Assembly (NCBI GenBank): GCA_964567125.1
Contig: CAZMLC010000002.1
Coordinates: forward strand, 1-64,000
Reading direction: 5' to 3'
Length of the DNA: 64,000 nt
Source: CAZMLC01 sp964567125
Lineage (GTDB): Bacteria; Verrucomicrobiota; Kiritimatiellia; RFP12; UBA1067
In this document: positions 53,099-62,253 of the stretch, in pieces
How positions within the stretch are numbered: the first letter of the stretch is position 1
Layout: every line of letters starts with the position of its first letter
Position numbers and translations under genes: made by a program
The notes under the pieces: model-generated
Databases searched by the model: none
Told to the model about the DNA's origin: nothing
Seen by the model: only the letters and a program-made list of their open reading frames with translations

Positions 53099-56000
53099 TC
53101 AGCGCGTCGGCGTGACAACCCTCTCCCAGAGCTGGTTCAGCCGTTTGGCTGAAACCGCGACGGGCGTACGCAGTTCCTGCGCAAAAAGCGAGACGCGATA
53201 TTCTTCAACAAGCCAGCGGTACTCCTGAAGTGCGCAGGCATCGTGCAAGGGCCGCGGGTCCTTGTCGAGAAACTCCACGTAACGTTGCCAATGCGGTCCG
53301 AACTCCGCCCGCTTGCGCAGATCCGTCGCAGGGTTGGTCTTGGCGCGCTCAATGCGCATGCGGATCGCCTCCAGATAGCGCGGCAGGTGATTCAGCTGCG
53401 GCGTGGCGATGTTCTCGGCAAAGCCGGGGAAGATCAACCACGCAAGCTGCTCCTCGATATCGTCGCGCGTCACCTCCAGAAGTTGCGTGCGCGACAAAAG
53501 CGTGGTCAGTTCGCTGGCGCTCTGCAGGAGGGCCGCAACCATGCGCGTACGCGTCAGGTGGACGGCATGGAGCTGGGGCTTCGCCTCAGCAAGTCGTTCG
53601 CGGAAAAGTGCCTCCGTGCGGATCACCGGACGATTCTCGATCAGCACCTCGCGGAAGGTGCAGCGGCCGATCTCTTCTCCGAGCGCAGTGGGTGTGCTCT
53701 CCAGTGTGGCCAGGTAGAGTTGCGCGTCGCGCGGCAGCGAGGGCGCGGCAAAGTAGCGCTTTGCCTCCTTGCCGAGCGTCAGCGCGGCGAGACGGCAGAC
53801 GCCGCGTTCGTGCGTGGCAGCCGCCAGGCCTGCCTCAGCGAAGAGCTGGAGTGCCACGCTGTCGGTCTTGTCCACGAGCGCCGGGTAGTGGATAATCGGC
53901 CAGCCGGCCTTGCCCACATCGATCTGCGCCGGAAGGTCGCCGAAATCCCACTGGGTGATGTTGGTCCGTTGCCAGCGCTGCGCCTGCGCATCGCGCGCGG
54001 ATGGCGGCGTGTTCTGTTGTCCAAAGAGCTTGGCGAGTGCATCGATGTTGCGTCCTGATCCGAGGACGTTGTCCGCCTCGTCGCACGCGACAAAACGCAT
54101 GCGCAGATGGTCGGGAAGCGCATCGTCGCGCCACTGTTCTGTGGGCACGCGGATGCCGCGCACGGCGTAGATGGCCTCCGCGAAGGCCGTCGTCAGGACG
54201 CTTTTTCCGGGGTGCAGCCGCGTCTGACACTGTGCGAGCGTTTCATCGTACGGGAGAAGCAGTCGACGGATCTTCGAGGGCAGGGCATTCAGCAACCAGC
54301 GCAGTTTTTCATCGAGCATGCCGGGCACGAGCCAGTCACTGCGCCAGGCCGCGACCTGATTGAGCAGATGGGCAGGCACTGTGCAGGTGATGCCGTCGTC
54401 CGACTCGCCCTGCGCATTGCGGTAGGTCAGCGCTAGACGGTTGCCGTTGATCACGATCGAGTCGGGGAAATCATGTGTAAGGTCGCGTGCGGGCGGAAGG
54501 TCGTTGTCGCGCATGAGCAGGACTGCGGGATCCACGGTTTTGAGCCATGCGCGCAGCGCCTGTGCACTGCAAGTCTCCGCCGGGATGCGCGCGTCGTAAA
54601 AGGCGAAGGCAAGATCGGGATTGAAGAGCATGCCGTGCTCGCGCGTCTTGGCTTCAGCGGTGAGCAGGGTGCTGATGCGCTTTAGATTGCTCGTGATGAC
54701 TGCGGGGATCGGTGCGGGAAGTGCGCCTTGAATCAGTCCTTCGCGGATGAAAATCGTGCGCGCCTCTGCGGGGTTGATGCGGCTGAAATCGCGGATGCGC
54801 GACTCCACCAGCACCAAGCCGTAGAAGGTGACGCGTTCGCGCACGCGGACGAAGCCGTGTGCTGGATCCCACTGCGCGGAGTGGTAGCTGTATTTGCACT
54901 GCGCACGCGCCAGCGGTTCGATCCACTGCGGATCGATGCAGGCGGCCGTGCGCGCAAAGAGGCGGGACGTTTCAATCAGTTCGCCGGCAATGATCCAGTC
55001 GCGGCTGGTTGGTAGCTGCGGCGGGCCTTTGGCTGCGCGCGGTGGCTGGCGCTCCTCGCGCTTGGGCTTGACGCGTACGAGCCCGGATCCCGGAAAGAGC
55101 GAGAAGCGGATGTTGCGCGTGCCGCGGTAGTCATTGGTCTCCGGATCGCGGTGGCCGACATTGGCCAGCAAGCCTGCGAGCAGCGCTTTGTGAAGGCCGA
55201 TTTCGCCGCCAGCGGTGGAGGTCACCTCTAGCATCAGCGTCTTGCAGAGCTTTTCGAGCTGCTCGCGCAGATCGATCCAGTCGCGCATGCGCGGGAAGGA
55301 GAGATAATTCTCCTTGCAGAGACGGCGCAGTGCGCTCTGTGAGCCTTTCTCATTCTTCTCCCGATACCAGCGCCAGAGGCGCAGCATGGCGGAAAAGTCC
55401 GAGTTCTGTGTCAGAAATTGCGCATGGCATTTGTCCGCGTCCGTCTGATTGTCCATGGGGCGGCGTCGCGGGTCGTCACATTCCAGACCGGCGACAACCG
55501 TCAGCGTATCCGCCAGGGCAGCCTCGTGGTCGGCAATGAACAGCATGCGTGCCAGCGCCGGTTCAATGGGCAGGCGCACCAGTTGCCGCCCGAGCGAGGT
55601 CAAGCGCCACGGCCACGGGCCTTCTTCGACCTCTTCGATAGCCTGCAGGAGGGCGAGTTCGCGGTAACCTTCGCGGATAGCGGCGTTCGACGGCGGGTCG
55701 ATGAATGGAAAATCCTCGATGTTGCCCAGCTTGAGATCCATCATGGTCAGGATCACCTGCGCCAGGCTGGAGCGCAGGATTTCAGGCGGCGTATAGTCAT
55801 CGCGCTTGGCGAAATCCTCTTCGCTGTAGAGCCGGATGCAGACGCCGGGCGCAATGCGTCCGCAGCGTCCTTTGCGCTGATTGGCGCTGGCCTGGGAGGT
55901 CGGCTCGATTTGCAGGCGTTGAACCTGGGTCCGCGGATTGTAACGGCTGAGGCGGACGAGGCCGGAGTCGATCACCGAGCGGATGCCCGGGAGCGTCACC

Positions 56001-56848
56001 GAGGTCTCCGCGACGTTGGTCGAGAGGATGATGCGGCGGTTCGAGGAGGTCTTAAAGGCGCGCTGCTGTTCGCCTGCCGGAAGCGAGGCCAGCAGCGGAA
56101 TGATCTCTGTGTGCGGCAGACGACGGCCTGTCAGGACCTCCGTGGCTTCGCGGATATCGCGTTCGCCGGGAAGAAAGACCAGGATGTCGCCTTCATTTTC
56201 GGAAGCGAGTTCGTCGACCGCATTCGCGATCTGACGGGGCAGGTCAACATCGTCACTCTCTTCCGCAGGACGCCAGCGCGTCTCGATCGGGTAGAGGCGT
56301 CCGGGCACGGAGATGACGGGGGCATGGTCGAAGAAATCCGAGAAGCGTTTGACATCGAGCGTGGCCGAGCTGATGATGAGCTTCAGGTCAGGCCGGCGCG
56401 GCAAGGTCAGCTTCAGGATGCCGAGGAGAAAATCGATATTCAGCGAGCGCTCGTGCGCTTCATCGATGATCAGCGTATCGTACTTGCGGAAGAGGCGGTC
56501 ATGGCGCGTCTCCGCGAGCAGGATACCGTCGGTCATGAACTTGATGCGCGTGGCATCGGAAAGCTTGGTTTCAAAACGGTGCTGATAGCCGACGAGCTCG
56601 CCGGGTTGCGAGCCGAACTCATCCGCAACGCGGCGCGCCATGGCCAAGGTCGCGAGACGGCGCGGTTGCGTGCACCCGATTAAACCGCGTTCACCGCGTC
56701 CGGCCCGCAGGACGATTTTGGGGAGTTGCGTGGTCTTGCCGGAGCCGGTATCGCCGCAGACGATAACGACCTGATGGTGCTGGATCGCCTGAACGATTTC
56801 ATCCAGGTGGGCGGTGATCGGAAGTTCGGAAGGAAACGTCAGACGCAT
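53099..56848 (-). CDS. hrpA: ATP-dependent RNA helicase HrpA
   Basis: 1249-aa DEAH-box helicase. GDTGSGKTTQL (Walker A) near residue 34, DEAHERSLNIDF (Walker B), SATLD (motif III) and the RKGRCGRIAPGVCIRLYSEEDF block. After the helicase core come the HA2/OB-fold domains and the long DUF3418-type C-terminal region typical of full-length HrpA. It starts 7 nt after the queD stop, so it probably belongs to the queuosine transcript; it converges on the FAD gene with 4 nt between stops. Confidence 0.93.
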   Translation of the reverse strand: MRLTFPSELPITAHLDEIVQAIQHHQVVIVCGDTGSGKTTQLPKIVLRAGRGERGLIGCTQPRRLATLAMARRVADEFGSQPGELVGYQHRFETKLSDATRIKFMTDGILLAETRHDRLFRKYDTLIIDEAHERSLNIDFLLGILKLTLPRRPDLKLIISSATLDVKRFSDFFDHAPVISVPGRLYPIETRWRPAEESDDVDLPRQIANAVDELASENEGDILVFLPGERDIREATEVLTGRRLPHTEIIPLLASLPAGEQQRAFKTSSNRRIILSTNVAETSVTLPGIRSVIDSGLVRLSRYNPRTQVQRLQIEPTSQASANQRKGRCGRIAPGVCIRLYSEEDFAKRDDYTPPEILRSSLAQVILTMMDLKLGNIEDFPFIDPPSNAAIREGYRELALLQAIEEVEEGPWPWRLTSLGRQLVRLPIEPALARMLFIADHEAALADTLTVVAGLECDDPRRRPMDNQTDADKCHAQFLTQNSDFSAMLRLWRWYREKNEKGSQSALRRLCKENYLSFPRMRDWIDLREQLEKLCKTLMLEVTSTAGGEIGLHKALLAGLLANVGHRDPETNDYRGTRNIRFSLFPGSGLVRVKPKREERQPPRAAKGPPQLPTSRDWIIAGELIETSRLFARTAACIDPQWIEPLARAQCKYSYHSAQWDPAHGFVRVRERVTFYGLVLVESRIRDFSRINPAEARTIFIREGLIQGALPAPIPAVITSNLKRISTLLTAEAKTREHGMLFNPDLAFAFYDARIPAETCSAQALRAWLKTVDPAVLLMRDNDLPPARDLTHDFPDSIVINGNRLALTYRNAQGESDDGITCTVPAHLLNQVAAWRSDWLVPGMLDEKLRWLLNALPSKIRRLLLPYDETLAQCQTRLHPGKSVLTTAFAEAIYAVRGIRVPTEQWRDDALPDHLRMRFVACDEADNVLGSGRNIDALAKLFGQQNTPPSARDAQAQRWQRTNITQWDFGDLPAQIDVGKAGWPIIHYPALVDKTDSVALQLFAEAGLAAATHERGVCRLAALTLGKEAKRYFAAPSLPRDAQLYLATLESTPTALGEEIGRCTFREVLIENRPVIRTEALFRERLAEAKPQLHAVHLTRTRMVAALLQSASELTTLLSRTQLLEVTRDDIEEQLAWLIFPGFAENIATPQLNHLPRYLEAIRMRIERAKTNPATDLRKRAEFGPHWQRYVEFLDKDPRPLHDACALQEYRWLVEEYRVSLFAQELRTPVAVSAKRLNQLWERVVTPTR

Positions 56849-56855
56849 AGGGATC

Positions 56856-57278
56856 TTACTGTGGGGGCAACACGGCTTTGCATTCGGCGCAGGAGTCCGG
56901 GGTTTCGTAGAGTTTGACCGAGGTGACGTTGATCTTTTTGCTCAGCTCTGAGAAGATGAAACGCACCATGTTTTCAGCGGTTGAGCGGAAAGGGAGCGGC
57001 ATGCGTTTCATGCCGTGTTTTTCAATCAGCGAAGCAATTTCGGATTCGATGGGACTCGTTTCGTCGTAGATAAAGGCGTGGTCGAAGCGCGAGAGGATCA
57101 CTTCGTGGAGCAGATTCTTCAGATCCTTAAAGTCCATGACCATGTCATGGGACGCTTCCTTTTCCCCGACCTCGACGATCAGGCGATAGGTATGGCCATG
57201 CAGATTCTTGCACTGTCCGGCATGGTTCGTCAGAATATGGGCGGCATCAAAGGTGCATTGTTTGGTGATCGTGAGCAT
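56856..57278 (-). CDS. queD: 6-carboxy-5,6,7,8-tetrahydropterin synthase
   Basis: 140 aa. Zinc ligands His14, His27 and His29 and catalytic Cys23 are in FDAAHILTNHAGQCKNLHGH. VMDFKDLKNLLHEVI, RFDHAFIYDE and LYETPDSCAECKA complete the QueD pattern. It makes the preQ0 precursor from dihydroneopterin triphosphate. Separated from queC by the nuclease-like gene. Confidence 0.93.
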   Translation of the reverse strand: MLTITKQCTFDAAHILTNHAGQCKNLHGHTYRLIVEVGEKEASHDMVMDFKDLKNLLHEVILSRFDHAFIYDETSPIESEIASLIEKHGMKRMPLPFRSTAENMVRFIFSELSKKINVTSVKLYETPDSCAECKAVLPPQ

Positions 57279-57280
57279 AG

Positions 57281-57874
57281 CTATTCACTCCAAAAGCCGC
57301 GCTTGTTTTTGCGCGCTTCGTTTTCCGCAGCCTCAAAGGTGTCATGGTAACGCTGCGAACAGGTGGCGGGGTCCCAGCCGGCCAAGCCCTGCCGAATCAG
57401 CTCCACGTTGAGCATTTGGTCATTGATCCGGATATAGGCCGAGGCTGGAACACGGCGACCTTTTGACTTGGTTTCCAATTCGTCATATTCACAGATTACG
57501 CTGTTGGTTCCGCAAAAGGTGCGGATAAAGGGTAGGGTGCGGTTGTCCGAGGCAATGCCTGCCAAACGAATCCAGCGGCCTGTTTCGTCAACGACGAAAA
57601 CGCCGTTTGTGCCGTTCTGGATCGTGTGCGACTCCTCAATCCATTCGACCATGCCTTCCGGATATTCTGCGGCCTGCTCATCCTTTTTTTTGCGCTGATT
57701 CAGATGTTGACGGCAGAAAAGCTCAGTCTTGACTGCCGGATTCTTGCACCGCTTGCCGAACGCGGTTATCGCCTGGCAGGGCGAGGCCGGAACCGGCACT
57801 TTCTTGGATGCCGCGTTGGGCTTTGCGCCAAGGCAGCACGTTGCACATAAAAGCGTGAGGATGATTAGACGCAT
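57281..57874 (-). CDS. secreted thermonuclease-like (SNase-fold) protein with a Cys/His zinc motif
   Basis: 197 aa from ATG 57874, which overlaps the queC end; a longer frame to 57946 is rejected. Signal peptide MRLIILTLLCATCCLGA. Residues 33-57 hold a C-x9-C-x10-C-x2-H motif (CQAITAFGKRCKN...FCRQH), a small metal-binding element. The C-terminal half resembles an SNase/TNase fold: RWIRLAGIASDNRT, PASAYIRINDQMLNVELIRQGLA and ENEARKNKRGFW. The usual catalytic Arg/Glu set is not clearly complete. An odd resident between queC and queD. Confidence 0.65.
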   Translation of the reverse strand: MRLIILTLLCATCCLGAKPNAASKKVPVPASPCQAITAFGKRCKNPAVKTELFCRQHLNQRKKKDEQAAEYPEGMVEWIEESHTIQNGTNGVFVVDETGRWIRLAGIASDNRTLPFIRTFCGTNSVICEYDELETKSKGRRVPASAYIRINDQMLNVELIRQGLAGWDPATCSQRYHDTFEAAENEARKNKRGFWSE

Positions 57875-58533
57875 GGTGAAGATTTCGTTTTCAGATACGC
57901 GTCGTAACCGCGCTGGCGCAGGTGGCAGCTCGGACAGCTGCCGCAACCGGGCCCGATAATCCCGTTGTAGCAGGTCAGCGTTTCGTTCGCGATGCGTTCG
58001 AGCATGCCGAGTTCATCGGCGAGGGCCCAGATCTGCATCTTATTCAGGAACATCAACGGGGTGTGGATCTGGAAGTTGTAATCCATGGCCAGATTGAGTG
58101 TGACGTTGCAGGCTTTGATAAACGTGTCGCGGCAGTCGGGATAGCCGCTCGAATCGGTCTGGCAGACACCGGTGTAGATGTCGTGAATACCGTCGCGTTT
58201 CGCCACAACCGCAGCAAGCAGCAGAAAGAGCATATTGCGTCCATCCACCACCGTGTTGGGCGGCGCATCCGCAGTCTGAGCCGTGATGGCCAGCGTCGGG
58301 TCCAGCAGGGCGCTGCGCGTGAGGTCGGCGTAATTATCGAGGTTCACGATATGGTGCTTCCGGATCCCGAGCGATGCCGCCAGCTTTTTGGCGACTTCCA
58401 CTTCCTGTACATGGCGCTGCCCATAGTGGAACGTGATGCAACTGACATGCTCCTGTCCATGTTTACGGATGGCGAGTGCGAGGCAGGTGGTGCTGTCCTG
58501 GCCGCCGGAAAAGACGACGATCGCCGGGTTCAT
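57865..58533 (-). CDS. queC: 7-cyano-7-deazaguanine synthase
   Basis: 222 aa from ATG 58533 (MNPAIVVFSGGQDSTTCL); a longer frame lies inside queF. VVFSGGQDSTTCLALA is the ATP-pyrophosphatase loop. The C-terminal CYNGIIGPGCGSCPSCHLRQRGY carries the zinc Cys residues. It makes preQ0 from 7-carboxy-7-deazaguanine. The start overlaps the queF stop as ATGA. Confidence 0.95.
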   Translation of the reverse strand: MNPAIVVFSGGQDSTTCLALAIRKHGQEHVSCITFHYGQRHVQEVEVAKKLAASLGIRKHHIVNLDNYADLTRSALLDPTLAITAQTADAPPNTVVDGRNMLFLLLAAVVAKRDGIHDIYTGVCQTDSSGYPDCRDTFIKACNVTLNLAMDYNFQIHTPLMFLNKMQIWALADELGMLERIANETLTCYNGIIGPGCGSCPSCHLRQRGYDAYLKTKSSPCV

Positions 58534-59021
58534 ATCGACCTCGCAACAGTTGGGAAGGGGTACTGCGCAAACCGACTCGCCGCGAGGGTTGCGAAGCGCG
58601 TTTTCGGCTTGCCGTAATTCACAAAGGGTTTGATCGCGATGCCGCCCCGCGGATTGAAATCGCCGAAGACTTCGAGGTAACGCGGTGCCATGAGCCGGAC
58701 AAGATCCTTGAGGATGATGTTGACGCAATCCTCGTGGAAGTCGCCGTGGTTGCGGAAGCTGAAGAGATAGAGCTTTAAGGACTTGCTTTCGACCATACGT
58801 TTGTCAGGCACGTATTGGATGGTCAGATTCGCAAAGTCGGGCTGTCCCGTGAGCGGACAGAGCGAGGTGAATTCCGGGCAGGTCAGCGTAACCCAGTAAT
58901 CTGTGTCGGGATGCTTGTTGTTAAAGGTTTCCAGCACCTCCGGGGCATAGGTCTGCGCGTAGGACGTTTTCGCGTTGCCTAGCAGGGATAAACCGGCAAG
59001 TTCTTTTTTTGTGCGTGGCAT
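58530..59021 (-). CDS. queF: NADPH-dependent 7-cyano-7-deazaguanine reductase
   Basis: 163 aa from ATG 59021 (MPRTKKELAG), the short (YkvM-type) QueF. CPEFTSLCPLTGQPDF contains catalytic Cys55 and Asp62; the QueF motif ESKSLKLYLFSFRNHG follows. Reduces preQ0 to preQ1. First gene of the queF-queC-nuclease-queD-hrpA run; queE is not in the window. I looked for a preQ1 riboswitch in the 236-nt upstream region and saw none. Confidence 0.94.
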   Translation of the reverse strand: MPRTKKELAGLSLLGNAKTSYAQTYAPEVLETFNNKHPDTDYWVTLTCPEFTSLCPLTGQPDFANLTIQYVPDKRMVESKSLKLYLFSFRNHGDFHEDCVNIILKDLVRLMAPRYLEVFGDFNPRGGIAIKPFVNYGKPKTRFATLAASRFAQYPFPTVARSI

Positions 59022-59115
59022 AAATGAGCGTCTCATTACATTCGTTCGCCTGATGCGAAAAACGGGCGGTGGGCTGCGCGTGTGCGTGGCGACACCGACA
59101 CGGATTAAGTTTGTT

Positions 59116-59145
59116 ATTGTGCAATAGGTGGATGGCATGTGTCAA
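59116..59145 (-). promoter_or_regulatory. possible promoter of the queF operon
   Basis: Minus-strand -35 TTGACA (59140-59145), 18-bp spacer, -10 CACAAT (59116-59121), a weaker -10 match. Confidence 0.4.
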
Positions 59146-59194
59146 GGAAAGCGACGGGAACAATGGCATTTTATTCGCCTCGTTGACTCGACGA

Positions 59195-59223
59195 TTGACA
59201 ATCGGATAAAACTTCCCCATACT
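59195..59223 (+). promoter_or_regulatory. promoter of the Gfo/Idh/MocA gene
   Basis: -35 TTGACA (59195-59200), 17-bp spacer, -10 CATACT (59218-59223); GAAGGGG precedes the ATG. Confidence 0.65.
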
Positions 59224-59257
59224 TCTTTTTAGCAATAATTACATGAAGGGGTAAATT

Positions 59258-60616
59258 ATGAATCGTCGTCGTTTTTTGCAGGCCTCGAGCCTTGCTGCAA
59301 CGGGGTTATTTACTACGAATCTCTTTGGCAGTCGCGCACGCGTTTTCGGTGCAAATGACAAGATCAACCATGCGTGCATCGGCGTGGGGGGCATGGGCTA
59401 TGGCGATATGTCCAATTTTCTTTCGCACAGTCGGACACAGGTCGTCGCGATCTGCGATGTGGATCGCGATCGACTGAACAAGGCTGCGGAAAAGATTCCG
59501 GGTGTACGCTGCTACACGGATTGGCGCGAGTTGCTGATCAAGGAGGGTGATCGTATCGATTCCGTGAATGTGACGGTACCGGACCACATGCACACATTGA
59601 TTTCCGTGACGGCGATGAAGGCGGGCAAACACGTCTACTGCCAAAAGCCGCTTTGTCACGATGTGGCGGAGTGCCGTTTGATGTCCGATGTTGCGCGTCA
59701 GACGGGCGTCGTGACGCAGCTCGGTACGCAGTTTGCATCAGGTGCGGGCGATCTGCAAGGCGTGCAGTGGTTGAAGGCGGGGCTTGTCGGTGAAGTCCAG
59801 AAACTCTATCTCTGTTCAAACCGCACCGGCGCAGAGGTCTATCGTCTGCTGGGGCCGCGGCCGGAAAAAGGCGAGCCGGTTCCGGACACGCTGGCCTGGG
59901 ATCTCTGGATCGGGACAGCGCCTGAACGTCCTTATGCGCCGAACATCTATCATCCGACCCGCTGGCGTTCCTGGCAAGATTTCGGTACAGGCTGGTCCGG
60001 CGATATCGGCTGTCACATCTTTGATGCAGCGTGGAAAGGCCTTGATTTGCAGGCACCGATTTCGGTGAAGGCTGAGGTCCAGGAAAGCTGGAAAACCTCG
60101 CCTGCGCGTCGCGGGGATACCTGGCCGCAGGGCCAGCACATCACGTGGGTCTTCCCGGGGAACAAAGCCAGCGGTGGAAAACCCTTTACAGCCGAGTGGT
60201 TTGACGGCGCCTTTTATCCGCCGGACGAGGCGCAGGCATTGGCCAAGCAGGCGGGCTTTGAGAAGTATCCCGAAGAGAACCTGCTGGTGATCGGCAGCGA
60301 GGGCGCCATGTTCCTGCCGCATCAGGGCGGACCGATCCTGCTTCCGAAGGAAAAGTATCAGGCCGTGCAGCGTCCCAAAGTGGAGCGCCGCAACCACTAC
60401 CATCACTTCATCGACGGCTGTCTCGGCGTCGCCAAGAACGAGTCCTTCTTTGAGCGTACGGGCCCGATGACCGAGGCGATCCTGCTCGGTACAGTGGCGG
60501 TCCGCGTGCCGGATACCGTGTTGCAGTGGGATGCCCAGAAGATGCGCATCACCAACAGCGAGGAGGCCAATCGCTACTTGAAACGCACCTACCGCAAAGG
60601 CTGGGAAATCGCGTAG
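59258..60616 (+). CDS. secreted Gfo/Idh/MocA-family oxidoreductase
   Basis: 452 aa. TAT-type signal (NRRRFLQASSLAATGLF). Rossmann region HACIGVGGMGYGDM, VVAICDVDRDRLNKAA and the HVYCQKPLCHDVAECRLM block with the EKP-like (QKP) motif. The C-terminal half has HYHHFIDGCLGVAKNE. TAT-exported members are frequent in PVC bacteria and act on sugars or sugar derivatives with tightly bound NAD(P); the substrate is unknown. Confidence 0.88.
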   Translation: MNRRRFLQASSLAATGLFTTNLFGSRARVFGANDKINHACIGVGGMGYGDMSNFLSHSRTQVVAICDVDRDRLNKAAEKIPGVRCYTDWRELLIKEGDRIDSVNVTVPDHMHTLISVTAMKAGKHVYCQKPLCHDVAECRLMSDVARQTGVVTQLGTQFASGAGDLQGVQWLKAGLVGEVQKLYLCSNRTGAEVYRLLGPRPEKGEPVPDTLAWDLWIGTAPERPYAPNIYHPTRWRSWQDFGTGWSGDIGCHIFDAAWKGLDLQAPISVKAEVQESWKTSPARRGDTWPQGQHITWVFPGNKASGGKPFTAEWFDGAFYPPDEAQALAKQAGFEKYPEENLLVIGSEGAMFLPHQGGPILLPKEKYQAVQRPKVERRNHYHHFIDGCLGVAKNESFFERTGPMTEAILLGTVAVRVPDTVLQWDAQKMRITNSEEANRYLKRTYRKGWEIA

Positions 60617-60646
60617 CAGGCGAACGCGCGTGATCCGGTTTGTTGC

Positions 60647-60676
60647 GCGGCGTGCAGATTCTGCACGCCGCGTTTA
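60647..60676 (+). terminator. terminator after the Gfo/Idh/MocA gene
   Basis: GCGGCGTGCAG (60647-60657) pairs with CTGCACGCCGC (60661-60671) around ATT, followed by GTTTATTTT. Confidence 0.8.
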
Positions 60677-62251
60677 TTTTGGCAGGAAGGCGGTCAGCAG
60701 GACGCCGGGACGGATGCCGTAGAAGGTCGCCTGTTTGCCTGCGCCGAAACGCTGATCCGCCACATCGCCTTGATCCGCGGCAACGATCAGGATCGCGGGT
60801 TTAAATGCAGCGGGGATCTCGGCAGCATGCTGCCAATAGCCGATGGTTTCATATTTGCGCAGGTACCAAGGCAGCGGCCATGTGTCAGCCGGCGGGGCTG
60901 CCACAGCGATCGGCGTTTTGAAGCCCTGCGCTTTTTCCGCATGCTGATTGATTTCCGCGACGAGGTTGAGCACATCCATGCCGGTATGCGCGTAGACATA
61001 CGGATTGCGCGGATCCGCGGCGAGACGGAAGCAGGCCCGGTCCGACTGGGTGAGCTGAAAACGTGCGATGCCGAGTGCGAAGATGACGCACGCGAGGCCG
61101 ACCAGATAGCGGGTTTTTGACGCGGACTGTGTTGTGAGCCACTGCGCCAGACGATCCGCACCTACCGCGGCGAGCAAAATGAAGCCATGCAGGAACGCGA
61201 GCATGCACCAGGGCGTCTTGTAGGGAATGGCGCTGTAAAGTGCAGTCAGGATCACGGTGTAAAGCAGGATGTAGACGGTCCAGACGGTTTGCTGATCCGT
61301 CGCCTTCACGCTTCGCCGGATGTAGGCGAAGACGTTGGCCAGCGCGATGAGGATGAGCGGAATCAGCGGCCCCACTTCGGTCCAGAGCGGACCCCGTCCA
61401 TATTTCCAGCCGAACAGCAAGGCGAGGTAAAAGTGCCAGGGATGCTGGTGTTCAGGCACAGCCGTGGCGCGTGAAAAATAGGCTTTCACGGTTGAGAAGA
61501 GCGCATCGTAGAGGCCTTGCGGGTAGGTGAAGAACGAGGAGAAGAAGAGCGCGGCGACACCTGCCGCGGCACCGAGTGCGAGCAACGCATACGACGTTGA
61601 CCATGCACGGCGTAGGGTGGAGAACGAACAGGTCAGGGGCAGGGCGATAAGCGCGGCAGCGACGGAGAGCACCACGGTCTCCTTGGTTGCCGCCGCAAGA
61701 CCGGCGAAGGCGCCGAAGCCCACGGTCGCCCAAAGCCGCTGACGCCTGTTGGCCTGCGGTTTGAAGTACACGGTGGCGCAGACCAGCATGCCGGTTAGAA
61801 AGGTCACGAACATGCTCTCCTGGATAAAGAAGCGGCTGTAGTAGTTCATGGCCGGCGAGAGCGCGGTCAGCGCGACAGCTGTGAGTACGCCGACCGGATT
61901 GCGGAAGAGCGCGTGCCCCGCAGGCGAATAGAGTCCGAGCATCAGCAGCAGGGTGATGAGGCTGAACGTGAGCGGTACCCAGCGGAAATTCTGTTCCGTG
62001 GTTTCAGCAAAAGAGGACGCTGACCATGTGCAGAACGGGACTGCGGCATAATAGAGGACGGGGCCGTGATGGTCGGTCGGATCGTAATGATAGCGTCCCT
62101 CGTCGAGGAGGATACCGGTGCGGACCGCCTGGTTTGCTTCATCGCCGTGCATGGGCCGTTTGTCGAGATCACGGGAACGGTAATAGCCGGAGAAAACGAT
62201 CAGTCCACATGTCAACGTAATGAGCAGCGCAGTTTTGAGCAAGGAATTCAT
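60674..62251 (-). CDS. polytopic membrane protein, Agl23/TIGR03663-like (GT39-type)
   Basis: 525 aa with about ten hydrophobic segments. The first periplasmic loop has RPMHGDEANQAVRTGILLDEG, YHYDPTDHHGPVLYY, matching the flippase-associated Agl23 family, which resembles dolichol-phosphate-mannose-dependent glycosyltransferases. LTALSPAMNYYSRFFIQESMF is a further family block. A role in lipid-linked glycan assembly is inferred. Its start is 2 nt after the CDF transporter stop. Confidence 0.75.
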   Translation of the reverse strand: MNSLLKTALLITLTCGLIVFSGYYRSRDLDKRPMHGDEANQAVRTGILLDEGRYHYDPTDHHGPVLYYAAVPFCTWSASSFAETTEQNFRWVPLTFSLITLLLMLGLYSPAGHALFRNPVGVLTAVALTALSPAMNYYSRFFIQESMFVTFLTGMLVCATVYFKPQANRRQRLWATVGFGAFAGLAAATKETVVLSVAAALIALPLTCSFSTLRRAWSTSYALLALGAAAGVAALFFSSFFTYPQGLYDALFSTVKAYFSRATAVPEHQHPWHFYLALLFGWKYGRGPLWTEVGPLIPLILIALANVFAYIRRSVKATDQQTVWTVYILLYTVILTALYSAIPYKTPWCMLAFLHGFILLAAVGADRLAQWLTTQSASKTRYLVGLACVIFALGIARFQLTQSDRACFRLAADPRNPYVYAHTGMDVLNLVAEINQHAEKAQGFKTPIAVAAPPADTWPLPWYLRKYETIGYWQHAAEIPAAFKPAILIVAADQGDVADQRFGAGKQATFYGIRPGVLLTAFLPK

Positions 62252-62253
62252 GG

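Noticed and set aside
55418..56683. 421-codon plus-strand open frame
   Set aside because: Antisense to the helicase core of hrpA.
59022..59257. preQ1 riboswitch upstream of queF
   Set aside because: No type I or II preQ1 aptamer core was visible; only ordinary divergent promoters were found.
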